DNA of 54,484 bases from Actinomycetota bacterium (GCA_029850535.1 JARCRU010000047.1:1-54484), one strand, 5' to 3'. Shown: positions 1 through 8,438, numbered from the stretch's first letter. Made by a program: numbers and translations. The notes: generated from the letters alone by a model not told the origin.

Positions 1-143
1 CTGTTCCGGCGACAGCCCCGACTCCGGCAGCGTCGACGGTGATGAACGAGACCCCTCCCAGACCACTTGCTCCACCTCCCGCCCCTCCGGCTGACTTTGA
101 TCAAGTTCTTGGTTTTGATCAGCCGACCGACGGTCGCGCCTAA
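1..143 (+). CDS. 3' end of an unidentified gene (partial)
   Basis: The third reading frame is open from the window edge to a TAA at 141-143 and encodes about 46 residues. The tail is rich in Pro and Ala and ends in an acidic stretch with two DFDQ/GFDQ-like repeats. In actinobacteria a divIVA gene is sometimes found near dksA and lspA, and DivIVA proteins can have such low-complexity tails, but nothing here proves it. The gene is cut by the window start, so neither function nor full length can be given. Confidence 0.45.
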   Translation, partial: VPATAPTPAASTVMNETPPRPLAPPPAPPADFDQVLGFDQPTDGRA

Positions 144-159
144 TCGCGTCCGGGGCTGC

Positions 160-165
160 TAGGGT
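160..165 (+). promoter_or_regulatory. putative -10 box of the H1-like/DksA gene
   Basis: TAGGGT lies 35 nt before the ATG at 201 and fits the TAGNNT pattern seen before many genes here. A good Shine-Dalgarno (AAGGAG, about 190) follows, so this would be a leadered transcript. No clear -35 is visible. Confidence 0.3.
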
Positions 166-200
166 CAGCGCGCTGGTTCACACCGTCTAAGGAGTCGTCA

Positions 201-1328
201 ATGCCGTCTACTGCCAAAGTCTCGACTAAGAAGGCCGCTGCGAAGAAGGTCGCGGCGACGAAGGTCGTGGCGAAGAGAACGGAAGCAAAGAGCACGTTGA
301 CCAAGAAGGTCACCCCCACGAAGAGTTCCCCGGCGACCCGCAAGTCGTCGGCGCCCGTCGCCAAAAAGGCGAGTGCCACTAAGAAATCAACCCCCCAGGC
401 TTCGGCCAAGAAAGCAGTTGTCAAGAAGACCGTGAAGAACGTTGCACCCCCCAAGAAGAGCGTGGTCACGACCCCGGCCACCAGGCCCGTAGCGAGGCCG
501 ACGACGGCGACGGCCAAGCCCGCCGCTAAGGTCTCGGACGCCGCCAAGGAGCGCGAGGCCAAGGCCAAGGCCGCTGAACGCGAGAGGGCCGCCAAGGCCA
601 AGGCCGCCGCGGCCGCCAAAGTCACCAAGGAGCGCGAGGCCAAGGCCAAGGCCGCTGAACGCGAGAGGGCCGCCGCCGCCAAGGCCAAGGCCGCCGCCGC
701 CGCCAGGGCCGCCAAGGAGCGCGAGGCCAAGGCCAAGGCCGCCGCCAAGGAGCGCGAAATTCAGCGCAAGGCCCGAGAGAAGGCCGCGGCCGAAGCTAAG
801 AAGCAGCGCGAAATCGACGCCAAGCGAAAGTCCATCGAAGCGGAGAAGCAGCGAAAGCAGCGAGAGATTGAACGCCGTAACCATGAAGAGCTCAAGCGAC
901 AAGAGCGTCGCGAGGCCGAGGAGCGAAAGCGTCAGGAGGCCCTGGAGCGCAAGATGCACTCCAAGCCCTACGCCGACGAGCCCGAGTTCTTAGAGGAGTT
1001 GCGCGGGCTTCTGGTCGAGGCGCGCGAGTCGACCCTCGCACAGATCGCGATCAGTGACGACGAGGCCAACGAGATGTTGGTGGACCGCGAGCGTCTGGAG
1101 TACGACGACGAGGATGGCTCGAGTGTGGCCTCGGACATCCAGCGCGACCAGCTCAAGGACTTCGCTACCGCGCTTCGCTTGAAGGTTGACGAGATCGACG
1201 TGGCGTTGGCCCGAATTGACGACGGCAGTTATGGACGTTGCGATGAGTGTTTCGAGCCGATATCTAAGCCCCGATTGCAGTTCCAGTTGCCGGTGTTCAC
1301 CTGCGTCACGTGTCGCGCCAGCGTTTAG
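201..1328 (+). CDS. histone H1-like / DksA-TraR zinc-finger fusion protein
   Basis: The 375-residue product has two parts. Residues 1-230 are almost only Lys, Ala, Arg, Glu, Thr and Pro: first a KKAAAKK/TKKSTP-type tail like histone H1, then Ala/Lys/Glu-Arg repeats likely to form a long charged helix. Residues 250-375 are a DksA/TraR domain with a C4 zinc finger (C347, C350, C368, C371). DksA proteins act on RNA polymerase, whereas H1-like tails bind DNA or RNA, so a nucleoid-linked transcription regulator is likely, but that role is inferred. The start has AAGGAG 8 nt upstream. The gene overlaps lspA by 19 nt. The N-terminal repeats are encoded by near-identical DNA and are probably variable in copy number. 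Confidence 0.85.
   Translation: MPSTAKVSTKKAAAKKVAATKVVAKRTEAKSTLTKKVTPTKSSPATRKSSAPVAKKASATKKSTPQASAKKAVVKKTVKNVAPPKKSVVTTPATRPVARPTTATAKPAAKVSDAAKEREAKAKAAERERAAKAKAAAAAKVTKEREAKAKAAERERAAAAKAKAAAAARAAKEREAKAKAAAKEREIQRKAREKAAAEAKKQREIDAKRKSIEAEKQRKQREIERRNHEELKRQERREAEERKRQEALERKMHSKPYADEPEFLEELRGLLVEARESTLAQIAISDDEANEMLVDRERLEYDDEDGSSVASDIQRDQLKDFATALRLKVDEIDVALARIDDGSYGRCDECFEPISKPRLQFQLPVFTCVTCRASV
544..742 (+). repeat. in-frame direct repeats in the H1-like tail
   Basis: A 50-bp unit beginning CCAAGGAGCGCGAGG occurs perfectly at 544-593 and 625-674 (81 bp, 27 codons, apart). The first 31 bp recur at 712-742. The unit encodes KEREAKAKAAERERAA. It stays in frame and extends the charged helix, so it is a protein repeat and not an intergenic element. 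Confidence 0.85.
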
Positions 1329-1789
1329 ATCGGCGTATCCACGTCAATGGACTCGTCGTGGCGTGGGCCGCGGGGGTGGTCGCTCTCGACAGTCTCACCA
1401 AGTGGTGGGTTCGTGGTCACGTGACCGGTCACGGACGTCAACTCCTCGGTCCACTGTGGCTGCGGGTGACTTATAACAGCGGCATCTCCTTCTCCTTGAA
1501 CGCCACGGGTCCGGTCGCGACGACACTGATTACCCTGGTCATCGTGCTGTTAGTCGCCTTCGTGGCGCTGCAGGCTACGCCGGGACTCGCCACGGTGGGC
1601 TTCGGGCTCCTACTGGGCGGGGGAGTGTCCAACGAACTCGATCGGCTGATCCACGTACCGCACCAGGTGACCGACTTCATCTCGCTGGGGGGCTTTCCCG
1701 TCTTCAACTTCGCCGACGCGGCCGTTACCTTCGGATTCATCTCCTTGTTTATCTCGTTATTGCGAGGCTCGCGACTGGTACAGCGATGA
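1310..1789 (+). CDS. lspA: lipoprotein signal peptidase (signal peptidase II)
   Basis: LspA is the membrane aspartyl protease that removes the signal peptide from prolipoproteins after lipidation of the lipobox cysteine. The 159-residue product shows the family blocks: an N-terminal helix with D27-S-L-T-K, YNSGISFS (55-62), GGGVSNELDR with catalytic D111, and FNFADAAVTFG with catalytic D136. Four transmembrane segments are evident. The GTG start at 1310 lies inside the 3' end of the DksA-like gene, and its stop overlaps rluD (ATGA), so the three genes are probably one transcript. The usual GN of the third motif is SN here; the catalytic residues are intact. Confidence 0.93.
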   Translation: MSRQRLDRRIHVNGLVVAWAAGVVALDSLTKWWVRGHVTGHGRQLLGPLWLRVTYNSGISFSLNATGPVATTLITLVIVLLVAFVALQATPGLATVGFGLLLGGGVSNELDRLIHVPHQVTDFISLGGFPVFNFADAAVTFGFISLFISLLRGSRLVQR

Positions 1790-2763
1790 GTGATCGCGAC
1801 GATTCCCTGGACGCCTTCGATGGTGAGACTCTCGATCTCATTGTGCCTGCGACACTCGACGCGATTCGAGTCGATCGGGTGATCTCGATGCTCACGGGCC
1901 TCTCACGCTCCGAGGCGAACGCAATGGTGGGCAATGGTGCGGTGAGCGTCAACGGCAAGACCGTGGCCAAGAGTTCGTTGGTCCTCGAAGGAGGACAGCA
2001 CCTGGTGGCGGTCCTACCCCCGCCCGAAACCGGCGTCGTGGAGCCCGACGAGTCAGTGCCCCTTGACATTGTCCTCGACGACGTCGATTTCGCCGTGGTC
2101 AATAAGGACGCGGGTCAGGTCGTGCACCCGGGAGCGGGCCAACGCACTGGAACCCTGGTCGCTGGACTACTCGCCCGCTTCCCCCAGATGCAGGCGCTCA
2201 GTGATGAGGGGCTCAGCGATCCGTTCCGCCCGGGAATCGTGCACCGACTCGATAAGGGTACGTCGGGGGTATTGGTCGTCGCCAAGACGGTGGAGGGCTT
2301 GCTGAGTTTGCGCGATCAGCTCGCGACTCGTGAGATGGATCGCACCTACTTGGGTCTGGTGGAGGGCCACGTGAGTGAGGAGCGAGGAGTGGTCGATGCA
2401 CCCATCGGGCGCTCGACTCGCACACCCACGTTGATGGCGGTGCGTGCCGACGGGCGCCCTGCGCGAACAGGTTATGAAGTCCTCGAACGCATCGATAAGC
2501 CTCACGCGGTGACTTTGTTGCGCCTCACCCTCGACACCGGACGAACGCACCAGATCCGCGTGCACATGTCGACCATCGGACATCCGGTGGTGAATGATCC
2601 GCGTTACGGGCATCGTCGTGACCGTCGTCTACCCGAAGAACGATTTTGGCTGCACTCGAGGACGTTGGCGTTCCGTCACCCGCGCACGGGAGAACCCGTG
2701 AGCGCGGGTGCGAAACTGCCCGAGGACTTGGTGTCGCTCCTGGGAGAGCAGCGAGATCTCTAA
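1786..2763 (+). CDS. rluD: 23S rRNA pseudouridine synthase, RluD family
   Basis: The 325-residue product has an N-terminal S4 RNA-binding domain (about 25-75, with the SRSEANAMV and VNGK blocks) and a PsuA/RluA catalytic domain with HRLDKGTSG (catalytic D156) and RTHQIRVHM. These are diagnostic for large-subunit rRNA uridine-to-pseudouridine synthases of the RluC/RluD group. The exact target uridines cannot be read from sequence. The start overlaps the lspA stop by ATGA. The stop is shared with the convergent sigma factor gene: CTAA at 2760-2763 gives TAA on this strand and TAG on the other, leaving no room for a terminator. Confidence 0.92.
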   Translation: MSDRDDSLDAFDGETLDLIVPATLDAIRVDRVISMLTGLSRSEANAMVGNGAVSVNGKTVAKSSLVLEGGQHLVAVLPPPETGVVEPDESVPLDIVLDDVDFAVVNKDAGQVVHPGAGQRTGTLVAGLLARFPQMQALSDEGLSDPFRPGIVHRLDKGTSGVLVVAKTVEGLLSLRDQLATREMDRTYLGLVEGHVSEERGVVDAPIGRSTRTPTLMAVRADGRPARTGYEVLERIDKPHAVTLLRLTLDTGRTHQIRVHMSTIGHPVVNDPRYGHRRDRRLPEERFWLHSRTLAFRHPRTGEPVSAGAKLPEDLVSLLGEQRDL

Positions 2764-3608
2764 ACGTTGACGTGCGCGGCGAGGATGGCGGCGTCGTGAC
2801 GCAGGACTTCCAGCGCCTCCTCCTCGGCACGGCGTACTCGGCGCACGCCAATATCCATCTTCGTGGCGGTGGCCTGCAGGGACAGAGGTGTGGCTCCGCC
2901 GAGGCCGAAGCGCAGGGTGACGACCTCGCGTTGCAACTCGGTGAGCTGGTTCAGCGCGTCAAGAAGCTGCTGGTCCATCATTCCCTGTTCGATGTCACCC
3001 ACCCAGTCGTGCTGGCTGGGGGCGACCAAGTCGCCCAGAGTGGTGGCGGAGTCCGAGGAGGCGGGCTGGTCCAAACTAGCGGTGACCCCCGCGAGTCCGC
3101 GGAGTCCCTCTCGGACCTCGCGACTCATTCCGGTGGCCTCTTCGAGTTCCTCGTCAGTGGGCTTGCGACCAAAGAGTGACGTGAGTTCCGCCGCGGTCGC
3201 CTCGAGGCGCTGCAACTGCTCGCCGACTTCCAGCGGGATGCGAATCGTGCGCCCGTGTTGCTGGACGGCGCGCTGGAGCGCCTGGCGGATCCACCAGGTG
3301 GCGTAGGTGGAGAACTTGAAACCACGCTCCCAGTCGAACTTCTCGACGGCGCGCAGGAGCCCGAAGGTGCCCTCCTGGACCAGGTCGACCATTTCGACCC
3401 CACGGTCCTGGTAGCGACGAGCCCAGTGCAGTACCAGTCGCAGGTTGGCCGCGACCATCTGCTTCTTGGCTTCTTCGTCACCGGCGGTGACCCGCTTCGC
3501 CAACTCGACCTGCTCGTCGTAGTTGGGCATCGGGTAGCGGTCGAGGTCTCGCATGAGGAGGCCCAGCATGTCATTGGTGTTGACTGTCGATCGGCGGGGT
3601 GTGTTCAC
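2760..3608 (-). CDS. RNA polymerase sigma factor, sigma-70 group 2
   Basis: The 282-residue protein carries regions 1.2 to 4.2 of a sigma-70 factor but no region 1.1. Region 1.2 is near DMLGLLMRDLDRYPM; region 2 has ANLRLVLHWARRY, DLVQEGTFGLLRAVEKFDW and FSTYATWWIRQA; region 3 follows RIPLEVGEQL; region 4 starts at LTELQREVVTLRFGL. This makes it an alternative, principal-like factor of the SigB/HrdB-related type. The region 4.2 recognition helix (GVRRVRRAEEEALEVLR) differs from the usual TRERVRQIE form, so its -35 preference may differ. The GTG start is set by AAAGGAG 5 nt upstream. The gene lies downstream of an Rrf2 regulator in the same direction, with a 119-nt gap that contains a perfect palindrome. 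Confidence 0.9.
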   Translation of the reverse strand: MNTPRRSTVNTNDMLGLLMRDLDRYPMPNYDEQVELAKRVTAGDEEAKKQMVAANLRLVLHWARRYQDRGVEMVDLVQEGTFGLLRAVEKFDWERGFKFSTYATWWIRQALQRAVQQHGRTIRIPLEVGEQLQRLEATAAELTSLFGRKPTDEELEEATGMSREVREGLRGLAGVTASLDQPASSDSATTLGDLVAPSQHDWVGDIEQGMMDQQLLDALNQLTELQREVVTLRFGLGGATPLSLQATATKMDIGVRRVRRAEEEALEVLRHDAAILAAHVNV

Positions 3609-3675
3609 GGCAACTCCTTTGGGGGTGAGGTGCGCTGGACCCAGGGGTATTTCTCCTATGGACGCATTTCTAATT

Positions 3676-3687
3676 TACCACGTGGTA
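3676..3687. promoter_or_regulatory. 12-bp palindrome, possible operator
   Basis: TACCACGTGGTA is a perfect inverted repeat in the gap between the Rrf2 regulator and the sigma factor, about 70 nt before the sigma start. It could be the operator of the neighbouring Rrf2 protein, which would then control the sigma gene. It does not match known IscR or NsrR boxes closely, so assignment is a guess. Confidence 0.4.
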
Positions 3688-3727
3688 GAGAGGCACCGGG
3701 GTCGAATTTAGCGAGGTCTTAAAAAAG

Positions 3728-4183
3728 TCACGTCGTAACCTCGTGGGGGCGCCGCTGGGGCTGCAGACCTCGAGCCTGAAGGACCATATCCGCCAGGGTG
3801 AAACTCGCCAGGTGCTCGCGCATATGGTTGCCCACGTCCGCCCACACCGCGAGGAGAACACACTGTCCCTCGTGGTCGCAGGCGCCGTCGCGGTGCGGCT
3901 CGCCAAAGTCACCGGCCACGATGGGCCCGTCGACCGCTGCGACAATTTCGGCCAGGGTGATGTCGTCAGTGTCGCGCGCGAGCACGTAACCACCTCCGAC
4001 TCCACGTTTTGACCGGACCAGTCCGACCCCCTTCAAGATGAGGAGAATCTGTTCTAAGTAGGGTTGGGGCAACCCGGTACGTTCGGCGAGGTCGCGCACC
4101 GAGGTGGGCATCGACAAGTCCGCACCCAGCGCCAAACTCAACAGCGCGCGACTGGCGTAATCTCCGCGCGTAGACACCCTCAC
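3728..4183 (-). CDS. Rrf2-family transcriptional regulator
   Basis: The 151-residue protein has the Rrf2 winged helix (MRVSTRGDYASRALLSLAL, then LAERTGLPQPYLEQIL as recognition helix and SKRGVGGGYVLAR as wing) and a dimerisation helix. IscR and NsrR use three cysteines for an Fe-S cluster; this protein has only two, C102 and C108 in a CDHEGQC loop. It could use a non-Cys ligand, as RsrR-type members do, or sense redox through a dithiol. The GTG start lies 6 nt after a TAGACT box (4191-4196), pointing to a leaderless mRNA. It is divergent from bpa and upstream of the sigma factor gene. Confidence 0.88.
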   Translation of the reverse strand: MRVSTRGDYASRALLSLALGADLSMPTSVRDLAERTGLPQPYLEQILLILKGVGLVRSKRGVGGGYVLARDTDDITLAEIVAAVDGPIVAGDFGEPHRDGACDHEGQCVLLAVWADVGNHMREHLASFTLADMVLQARGLQPQRRPHEVTT

Positions 4184-4190
4184 AGTGGCA

Positions 4191-4196
4191 GTCTAT
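4191..4196 (-). promoter_or_regulatory. -10 box, leaderless start of the Rrf2 gene
   Basis: On the minus strand TAGACT is followed by six bases and the GTG start at 4183. There is no Shine-Dalgarno, so transcription probably begins at or next to the start codon. Confidence 0.55.
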
Positions 4197-4243
4197 CGGT
4201 GGGAGTCAAACGCCCCGCGTCGCGCGCCCCGCCACTTTTCTGG

Positions 4244-4249
4244 CACACT
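4244..4249 (+). promoter_or_regulatory. -10-like box before bpa
   Basis: CACACT is followed by seven bases and the GTG at 4257. The spacing matches the leaderless starts in this window, although the box lacks the usual leading T. Confidence 0.35.
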
Positions 4250-4256
4250 TCATGGT

Positions 4257-4763
4257 GTGGAACTACCTCCTAACGACAACGTGACCGTCAACCCCGACGA
4301 GGTGCTCTCCCCGGGGGACGAAGGGTCGACTTCAGAATCATCGACCACGTCGGAATCCGACGGCGAAACTGACTTCATCTCCCAACCAGCCAAGGTGATG
4401 CGGATTGGTGCCATGGTCAAGAACCTGCTGGACGAGGCTCGTTCAGCACCGCTCGACGAGGCGGGTCGCACTCGTTTACGCGAGATCTACGAGATTTCTA
4501 TCTCCGAGCTCTCCAGCGCGTTGTCCCCCGACCTTGGAACCGAGTTGGGCCGTATGGTCTTGCCCTTCAGTGCCGAGGTGCCCACTGAATCTGAGTTGCG
4601 AATAGCCCAAGCGCAATTGGTGGGCTGGCTCGAAGGACTCTTTCACGGGATTCAGGCGTCGCTCTTCGCCCAACAGGCCGCCGCGGCCGCCCAGCTCGAG
4701 AAGATGCGCGACCGTTCGCTCAACCCCGGCACCGGTGAACCCCGAGCCGGGACGTACCTCTAG
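4257..4763 (+). CDS. bpa: bacterial proteasome activator Bpa (PafE)
   Basis: Bpa forms an ATP-independent dodecameric ring that docks on the actinobacterial 20S proteasome and opens its gate for unfolded or damaged proteins. The 168-residue product matches the mycobacterial protein in several long blocks: SQPAKVMRIG, ARSAPLDEAG, RIAQAQLVGWLEGLFHGIQ and LFAQQ. It ends in GTYL, equivalent to the C-terminal GQYL that inserts into the proteasome alpha-ring. The N-terminal 40 residues are acidic and Ser/Thr rich and probably disordered. An in-frame GTG at 4185 would add 24 residues that look non-native, so the GTG at 4257 is preferred. The proteasome genes themselves are not in the window. Confidence 0.9.
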   Translation: MELPPNDNVTVNPDEVLSPGDEGSTSESSTTSESDGETDFISQPAKVMRIGAMVKNLLDEARSAPLDEAGRTRLREIYEISISELSSALSPDLGTELGRMVLPFSAEVPTESELRIAQAQLVGWLEGLFHGIQASLFAQQAAAAAQLEKMRDRSLNPGTGEPRAGTYL

Positions 4764-4791
4764 ACCACGGTGACGCGTCACAGGGCCTCGC

Positions 4792-4797
4792 TAGAGT
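4792..4797 (+). promoter_or_regulatory. putative -10 box of dnaE1
   Basis: TAGAGT lies 48 nt before the dnaE start in the short gap after bpa. A Shine-Dalgarno-like GGAAGGG follows at about 4830, so the transcript would have a normal leader. Confidence 0.3.
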
Positions 4798-4845
4798 CGG
4801 CCCGTCACGTCATCTCGTGGCCGACCCTCGGAAGGGCACTCGACG

Positions 4846-7800
4846 ATGGCTGAGAGTTTCGTTCATCTGCACAATCACACTGAGTACTCGATGCTCGATG
4901 GTGCGGCGCGCGTCGAAGAGCTGGTCGTGGCGGCCAAGGCTGACGGGCAACGCGCCCTCGGTATCACTGACCACGGAAACATGTACGGGGTCATCGAATT
5001 CTACGAGACCTGCCGCAAGCACGGCATCACTCCCGTTATTGGCCTCGAGGCGTACATGGCCGCCAATTCGCGTTTCGACCGTCCCCCGCGACGCGGCAAG
5101 ATGGACGACACGGGTGGCGACACCGAGGGTGGACAGAAGTTGTACCACCACCTCACCTTGCTGGCCACGAGCAACGTCGGTTACGACAACCTGCGCCAAC
5201 TCTCCTCGCGGGCATTCCTCGAGGGGTACTACTACAAGCCTCGTCTCGATTGGGAGTTGCTCGAGGAGCATGCCGGGGGACTCATCGCGACGTCGGGTTG
5301 TTTGGGTGGAGTGGTGCTACAAGCACTCCTGCAAGACGACTACCTCAAGGCCCGCGAACTCGCGGGTCGACTCCAGACGATCTTTGGTGCGGAGAACTTC
5401 TTCATCGAGATGCAGGACCACGGTATTCCCGAACAGGTTCGCACCAATCCCCAGTTGCTGCAGATTGCGCGTGACCTGCAGGCGCCCCTCCTAGCGACGA
5501 ACGACCTGCACTACGTCAATCACGGCGACGCCGCGATGCACGACGCACTTTTGTGCATCGGCACCGGATCCCTCGTCGCCGACCCTCAGCGGTTCCGATT
5601 CCATAGCGACCAGCACTACCTCAAATCCGCCGCCGAGATGCGGTACTTGTTCCGCGACATTCCCGAGGCTTGTGACAACACGCTGGCGATCGCCGAGCGC
5701 GTCGACCTCACTATTGAATTCGGCAATAACGCGCTGCCAGAATTTCCGGTTCCGTTGGAATTGGCGGGGGCGACTCACAAGGACGGAGCGGATCGCTATC
5801 TCGCCCACCTCACCTTCGCCGGGGCTCGTGAACGTTACGGTGACACTCTCCCCGACGAGGTCGTCGAGCGCTTGAACTACGAACTGGGCGTTGTGGCCGA
5901 CATGGGATTTTCGGACTATTTCCTAGTGGTGTGGGACCTGATTCGACACGCGCGTGAGAAGGGCATCCGGGTGGGGCCCGGGCGCGGCTCGGCCGCCGGG
6001 TGCTGCGTGGCCTACTGCCTCAAGATCGTCGACCTGGACCCCATTCGCTACGGCCTCATCTTCGAGCGTTTTCTCAATCCGGGTCGTAAGCAGATGCCTG
6101 ACATTGACATGGACTTCGATGAGCGCTACCGCGGTGACATGATTCGTTACGCCGCCGAACGATACGGCGCTGACCACGTCGCTCAGATCGTCACGTTCTC
6201 GACCATCAAGGCGCGCGCCGCGGTGCGCGACGCCGCGCGCGTCCTGGGGTACCCCCCACAGCTAGGGGACCAGATCGCCAAGGCCATGCCGCCGCTCGTG
6301 ATGGGACAGGACCTGCCGCTGCAGGCCTGCTTCGAACCCATGCCCGGCTACGAGGGCCGCTACGTCGAAGCGGCCGAACTGCGAACGCTCTACGAGAGCA
6401 ATAGCGACGTGACTCACGTGATTGACACGGCCAAGGGCTTCGTCGACAAGCGACGACAGGACGGTATCCACGCCGCAGCCGTGGTCATCACCCGCGGTCC
6501 CGTCCTGGACTACGTGCCCGTGCAGCGCAAGGCGAGTCCCAATTCCTCACCCGAGGACGCGCCGATCGTTACCCAATACGAAGCCACCGCAATTGAGAAG
6601 CTCGGGCTCTTGAAGATGGACTTCCTGGGGTTGCGTAACCTCGCGATTATCGAGCGCACCCTCGATTTAGTCCGTCGCGGACACGGAATCGAAGTCGACA
6701 TCGACCACGCGCCCTTGAACGACCCCAAGGTCTTCGAGATGCTGCAATTGGGAAATTCGATTGGAATCTTTCAACTGGAGGGCGAGAAGATGCGTCAGTT
6801 GATGCGTCGCTTGGCACCGACGTCCTTCGACGACATCGCGGCGTTGATTGCGCTCTATCGTCCTGGCCCCTTGAGCGTGAACGCGCACAACGACTACGCG
6901 GACCGCAAGAATCACCGCCAGGATGTCAGTTACGACCATCCCGATCTGGCCGAGATCCTGGGCGAAACCTCGGGTCTCATGATTTACCAAGAGGACATCA
7001 TGCGAGTGGCCACCAAGATTGCCGGCTTCTCCATGACCGAGGCGGACGACCTACGCAAGGCGTGCTCCAAGAAGATCCGCGAGATGATCCAGGCCCAGCG
7101 TGCCAAATTCGTGGACGGAGCCGAACGTGAGGGGTACGGGCGCGAGTTGGGTGAGGCCATCTTCAACAAGATCGAACCCTTCGCCGACTACGCCTTCAAT
7201 AAGAGCCACGCGTACGGCTACGCACTCGTGGCGTACCAGAACGCTTGGCTCAAGGCGAACTATCCCGTGGAGTACATGTCGGCGTTGTTGACTTCATTTC
7301 GTGACGACAAGGACAAGGCGTCGCTGTATCTCAACGAGGCGCGCCAGATGGGAATTATGGTCGGCGTGCCCGACGTCAACGAATCATTCGGCGAATATGC
7401 GCCGAGCCTCACCGCCCCCCAGACGATTCTCTTCGGCATGGCGGCGGTGCGTAACGTGGGCGAGGCACTGGTAGAGAAGATCGTGGTCGAGCGAGAGACG
7501 GCGGGCACCTTTGCGTCGGTGTATGACTTCGTGCGTCGCGTCGACCCTTCGGTTTTGAACCGTCGTACGATGGAGTCCCTGATCAAAGCTGGTGCCTTCG
7601 ACTCCTTCGGTGTCGCGCGCTGGGGACTACTGCTCAAGGTCGATGAGCTCATCGAAACCACGCTCTCACGTCGCAAGGACCTCTCGCTAGGTATCTCGAC
7701 CCTCTTCGCGGCCTTGGACACCGACGGGGCCAACGACTGGGAAGGTACCGAAGTGGCGATTCCCGATACCGAGTTCGAACAGTCCGTCAAACTCGACTTC

Positions 7801-8406
7801 GAGCGCGAGATGTTGGGCACGTACGTCTCGGATCATCCGCTCTATGCGGTCGAGCACGTGTTGGCCACGAAGACCGACGGTACTCTGGTGAGCCTGCGCG
7901 AGCAGGCGGACGAGTTGGCCAAGTCGAACCGCCCCTTCAAGATCGGCGGCATCTTCTCGGAGGTCCAGTTGCGCACGACGAAAGACGGTCGCGCCTACGC
8001 CCGCACCGTGGTCGAGGACCTGGGTGGGTCAGTCGAGGTCAATTTCTCGTCCAAGGTGTTCGAAAAATGCAGCGGGTATCTCGCCAAGGACAACATCGTG
8101 GTCGTGAAGGTCCGTGTCGACGTTCGCGACGACGAGCCGCGCTTTGGTGCGATGGACGTCGAGGTCTTGCACGTGGACCGTGGCGACGGGGAGCTTCGTC
8201 TGAGTTTTCGTCCGGAGGACTTCACCTCCTCGGCCATCGCCAAACTCAAGGAGATTCTCCAGCGATACCCGGGCCCATCGCCGGTTATCCTCGAAACTGG
8301 CCTTGAGGGCAAGGCCTTCAAACTCGGGCCCGACTTTCAGGTGGCCATCTCCTCGGTCGTGGGCGATCTGCGCAGTGAATTCGGGAGAAACGTCATCAAG
8401 GCCTAG
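4846..8406 (+). CDS. dnaE: DNA polymerase III subunit alpha (DnaE1)
   Basis: This is the replicative polymerase, 1186 residues, the normal length for actinobacterial DnaE1. It begins with a PHP domain in which the metal ligands are visible: H9, H11, D18, H43, E68, the HH of KLYHHLTLLA, the Cys of TSGCLGG and the D and H of TNDLHY. In mycobacterial DnaE1 this intact PHP site is the proofreading exonuclease, so the same is likely here. The palm follows with GRGSAAG and the catalytic PDIDMDF acidic residues (D419, D421); fingers, an HhH region near AAVRNVGEALVEKI and a C-terminal OB fold complete it. The start has GGAAGGG about 10 nt upstream. Confidence 0.95.
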   Translation: MAESFVHLHNHTEYSMLDGAARVEELVVAAKADGQRALGITDHGNMYGVIEFYETCRKHGITPVIGLEAYMAANSRFDRPPRRGKMDDTGGDTEGGQKLYHHLTLLATSNVGYDNLRQLSSRAFLEGYYYKPRLDWELLEEHAGGLIATSGCLGGVVLQALLQDDYLKARELAGRLQTIFGAENFFIEMQDHGIPEQVRTNPQLLQIARDLQAPLLATNDLHYVNHGDAAMHDALLCIGTGSLVADPQRFRFHSDQHYLKSAAEMRYLFRDIPEACDNTLAIAERVDLTIEFGNNALPEFPVPLELAGATHKDGADRYLAHLTFAGARERYGDTLPDEVVERLNYELGVVADMGFSDYFLVVWDLIRHAREKGIRVGPGRGSAAGCCVAYCLKIVDLDPIRYGLIFERFLNPGRKQMPDIDMDFDERYRGDMIRYAAERYGADHVAQIVTFSTIKARAAVRDAARVLGYPPQLGDQIAKAMPPLVMGQDLPLQACFEPMPGYEGRYVEAAELRTLYESNSDVTHVIDTAKGFVDKRRQDGIHAAAVVITRGPVLDYVPVQRKASPNSSPEDAPIVTQYEATAIEKLGLLKMDFLGLRNLAIIERTLDLVRRGHGIEVDIDHAPLNDPKVFEMLQLGNSIGIFQLEGEKMRQLMRRLAPTSFDDIAALIALYRPGPLSVNAHNDYADRKNHRQDVSYDHPDLAEILGETSGLMIYQEDIMRVATKIAGFSMTEADDLRKACSKKIREMIQAQRAKFVDGAEREGYGRELGEAIFNKIEPFADYAFNKSHAYGYALVAYQNAWLKANYPVEYMSALLTSFRDDKDKASLYLNEARQMGIMVGVPDVNESFGEYAPSLTAPQTILFGMAAVRNVGEALVEKIVVERETAGTFASVYDFVRRVDPSVLNRRTMESLIKAGAFDSFGVARWGLLLKVDELIETTLSRRKDLSLGISTLFAALDTDGANDWEGTEVAIPDTEFEQSVKLDFEREMLGTYVSDHPLYAVEHVLATKTDGTLVSLREQADELAKSNRPFKIGGIFSEVQLRTTKDGRAYARTVVEDLGGSVEVNFSSKVFEKCSGYLAKDNIVVVKVRVDVRDDEPRFGAMDVEVLHVDRGDGELRLSFRPEDFTSSAIAKLKEILQRYPGPSPVILETGLEGKAFKLGPDFQVAISSVVGDLRSEFGRNVIKA

Positions 8407-8432
8407 CGGTTTTCAAGGGTGCTGGCGCGTCG

Positions 8433-8438
8433 TAGAAT
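8433..8438 (+). promoter_or_regulatory. -10 box, leaderless start
   Basis: TAGAAT is followed by eight bases and the ATG at 8447, without a Shine-Dalgarno. It lies directly after the dnaE stop. Confidence 0.5.

Noticed and set aside
544..742. Direct repeats considered as a CRISPR array
   Set aside because: The repeats are in frame within a coding region, lack uniform unique spacers and have no cas genes nearby.
140..959. Minus-strand open frames rich in Ala, Leu and Ser opposite the H1-like tail
   Set aside because: They arise from the reverse of Lys/Ala codon repeats; low complexity and no ribosome site.
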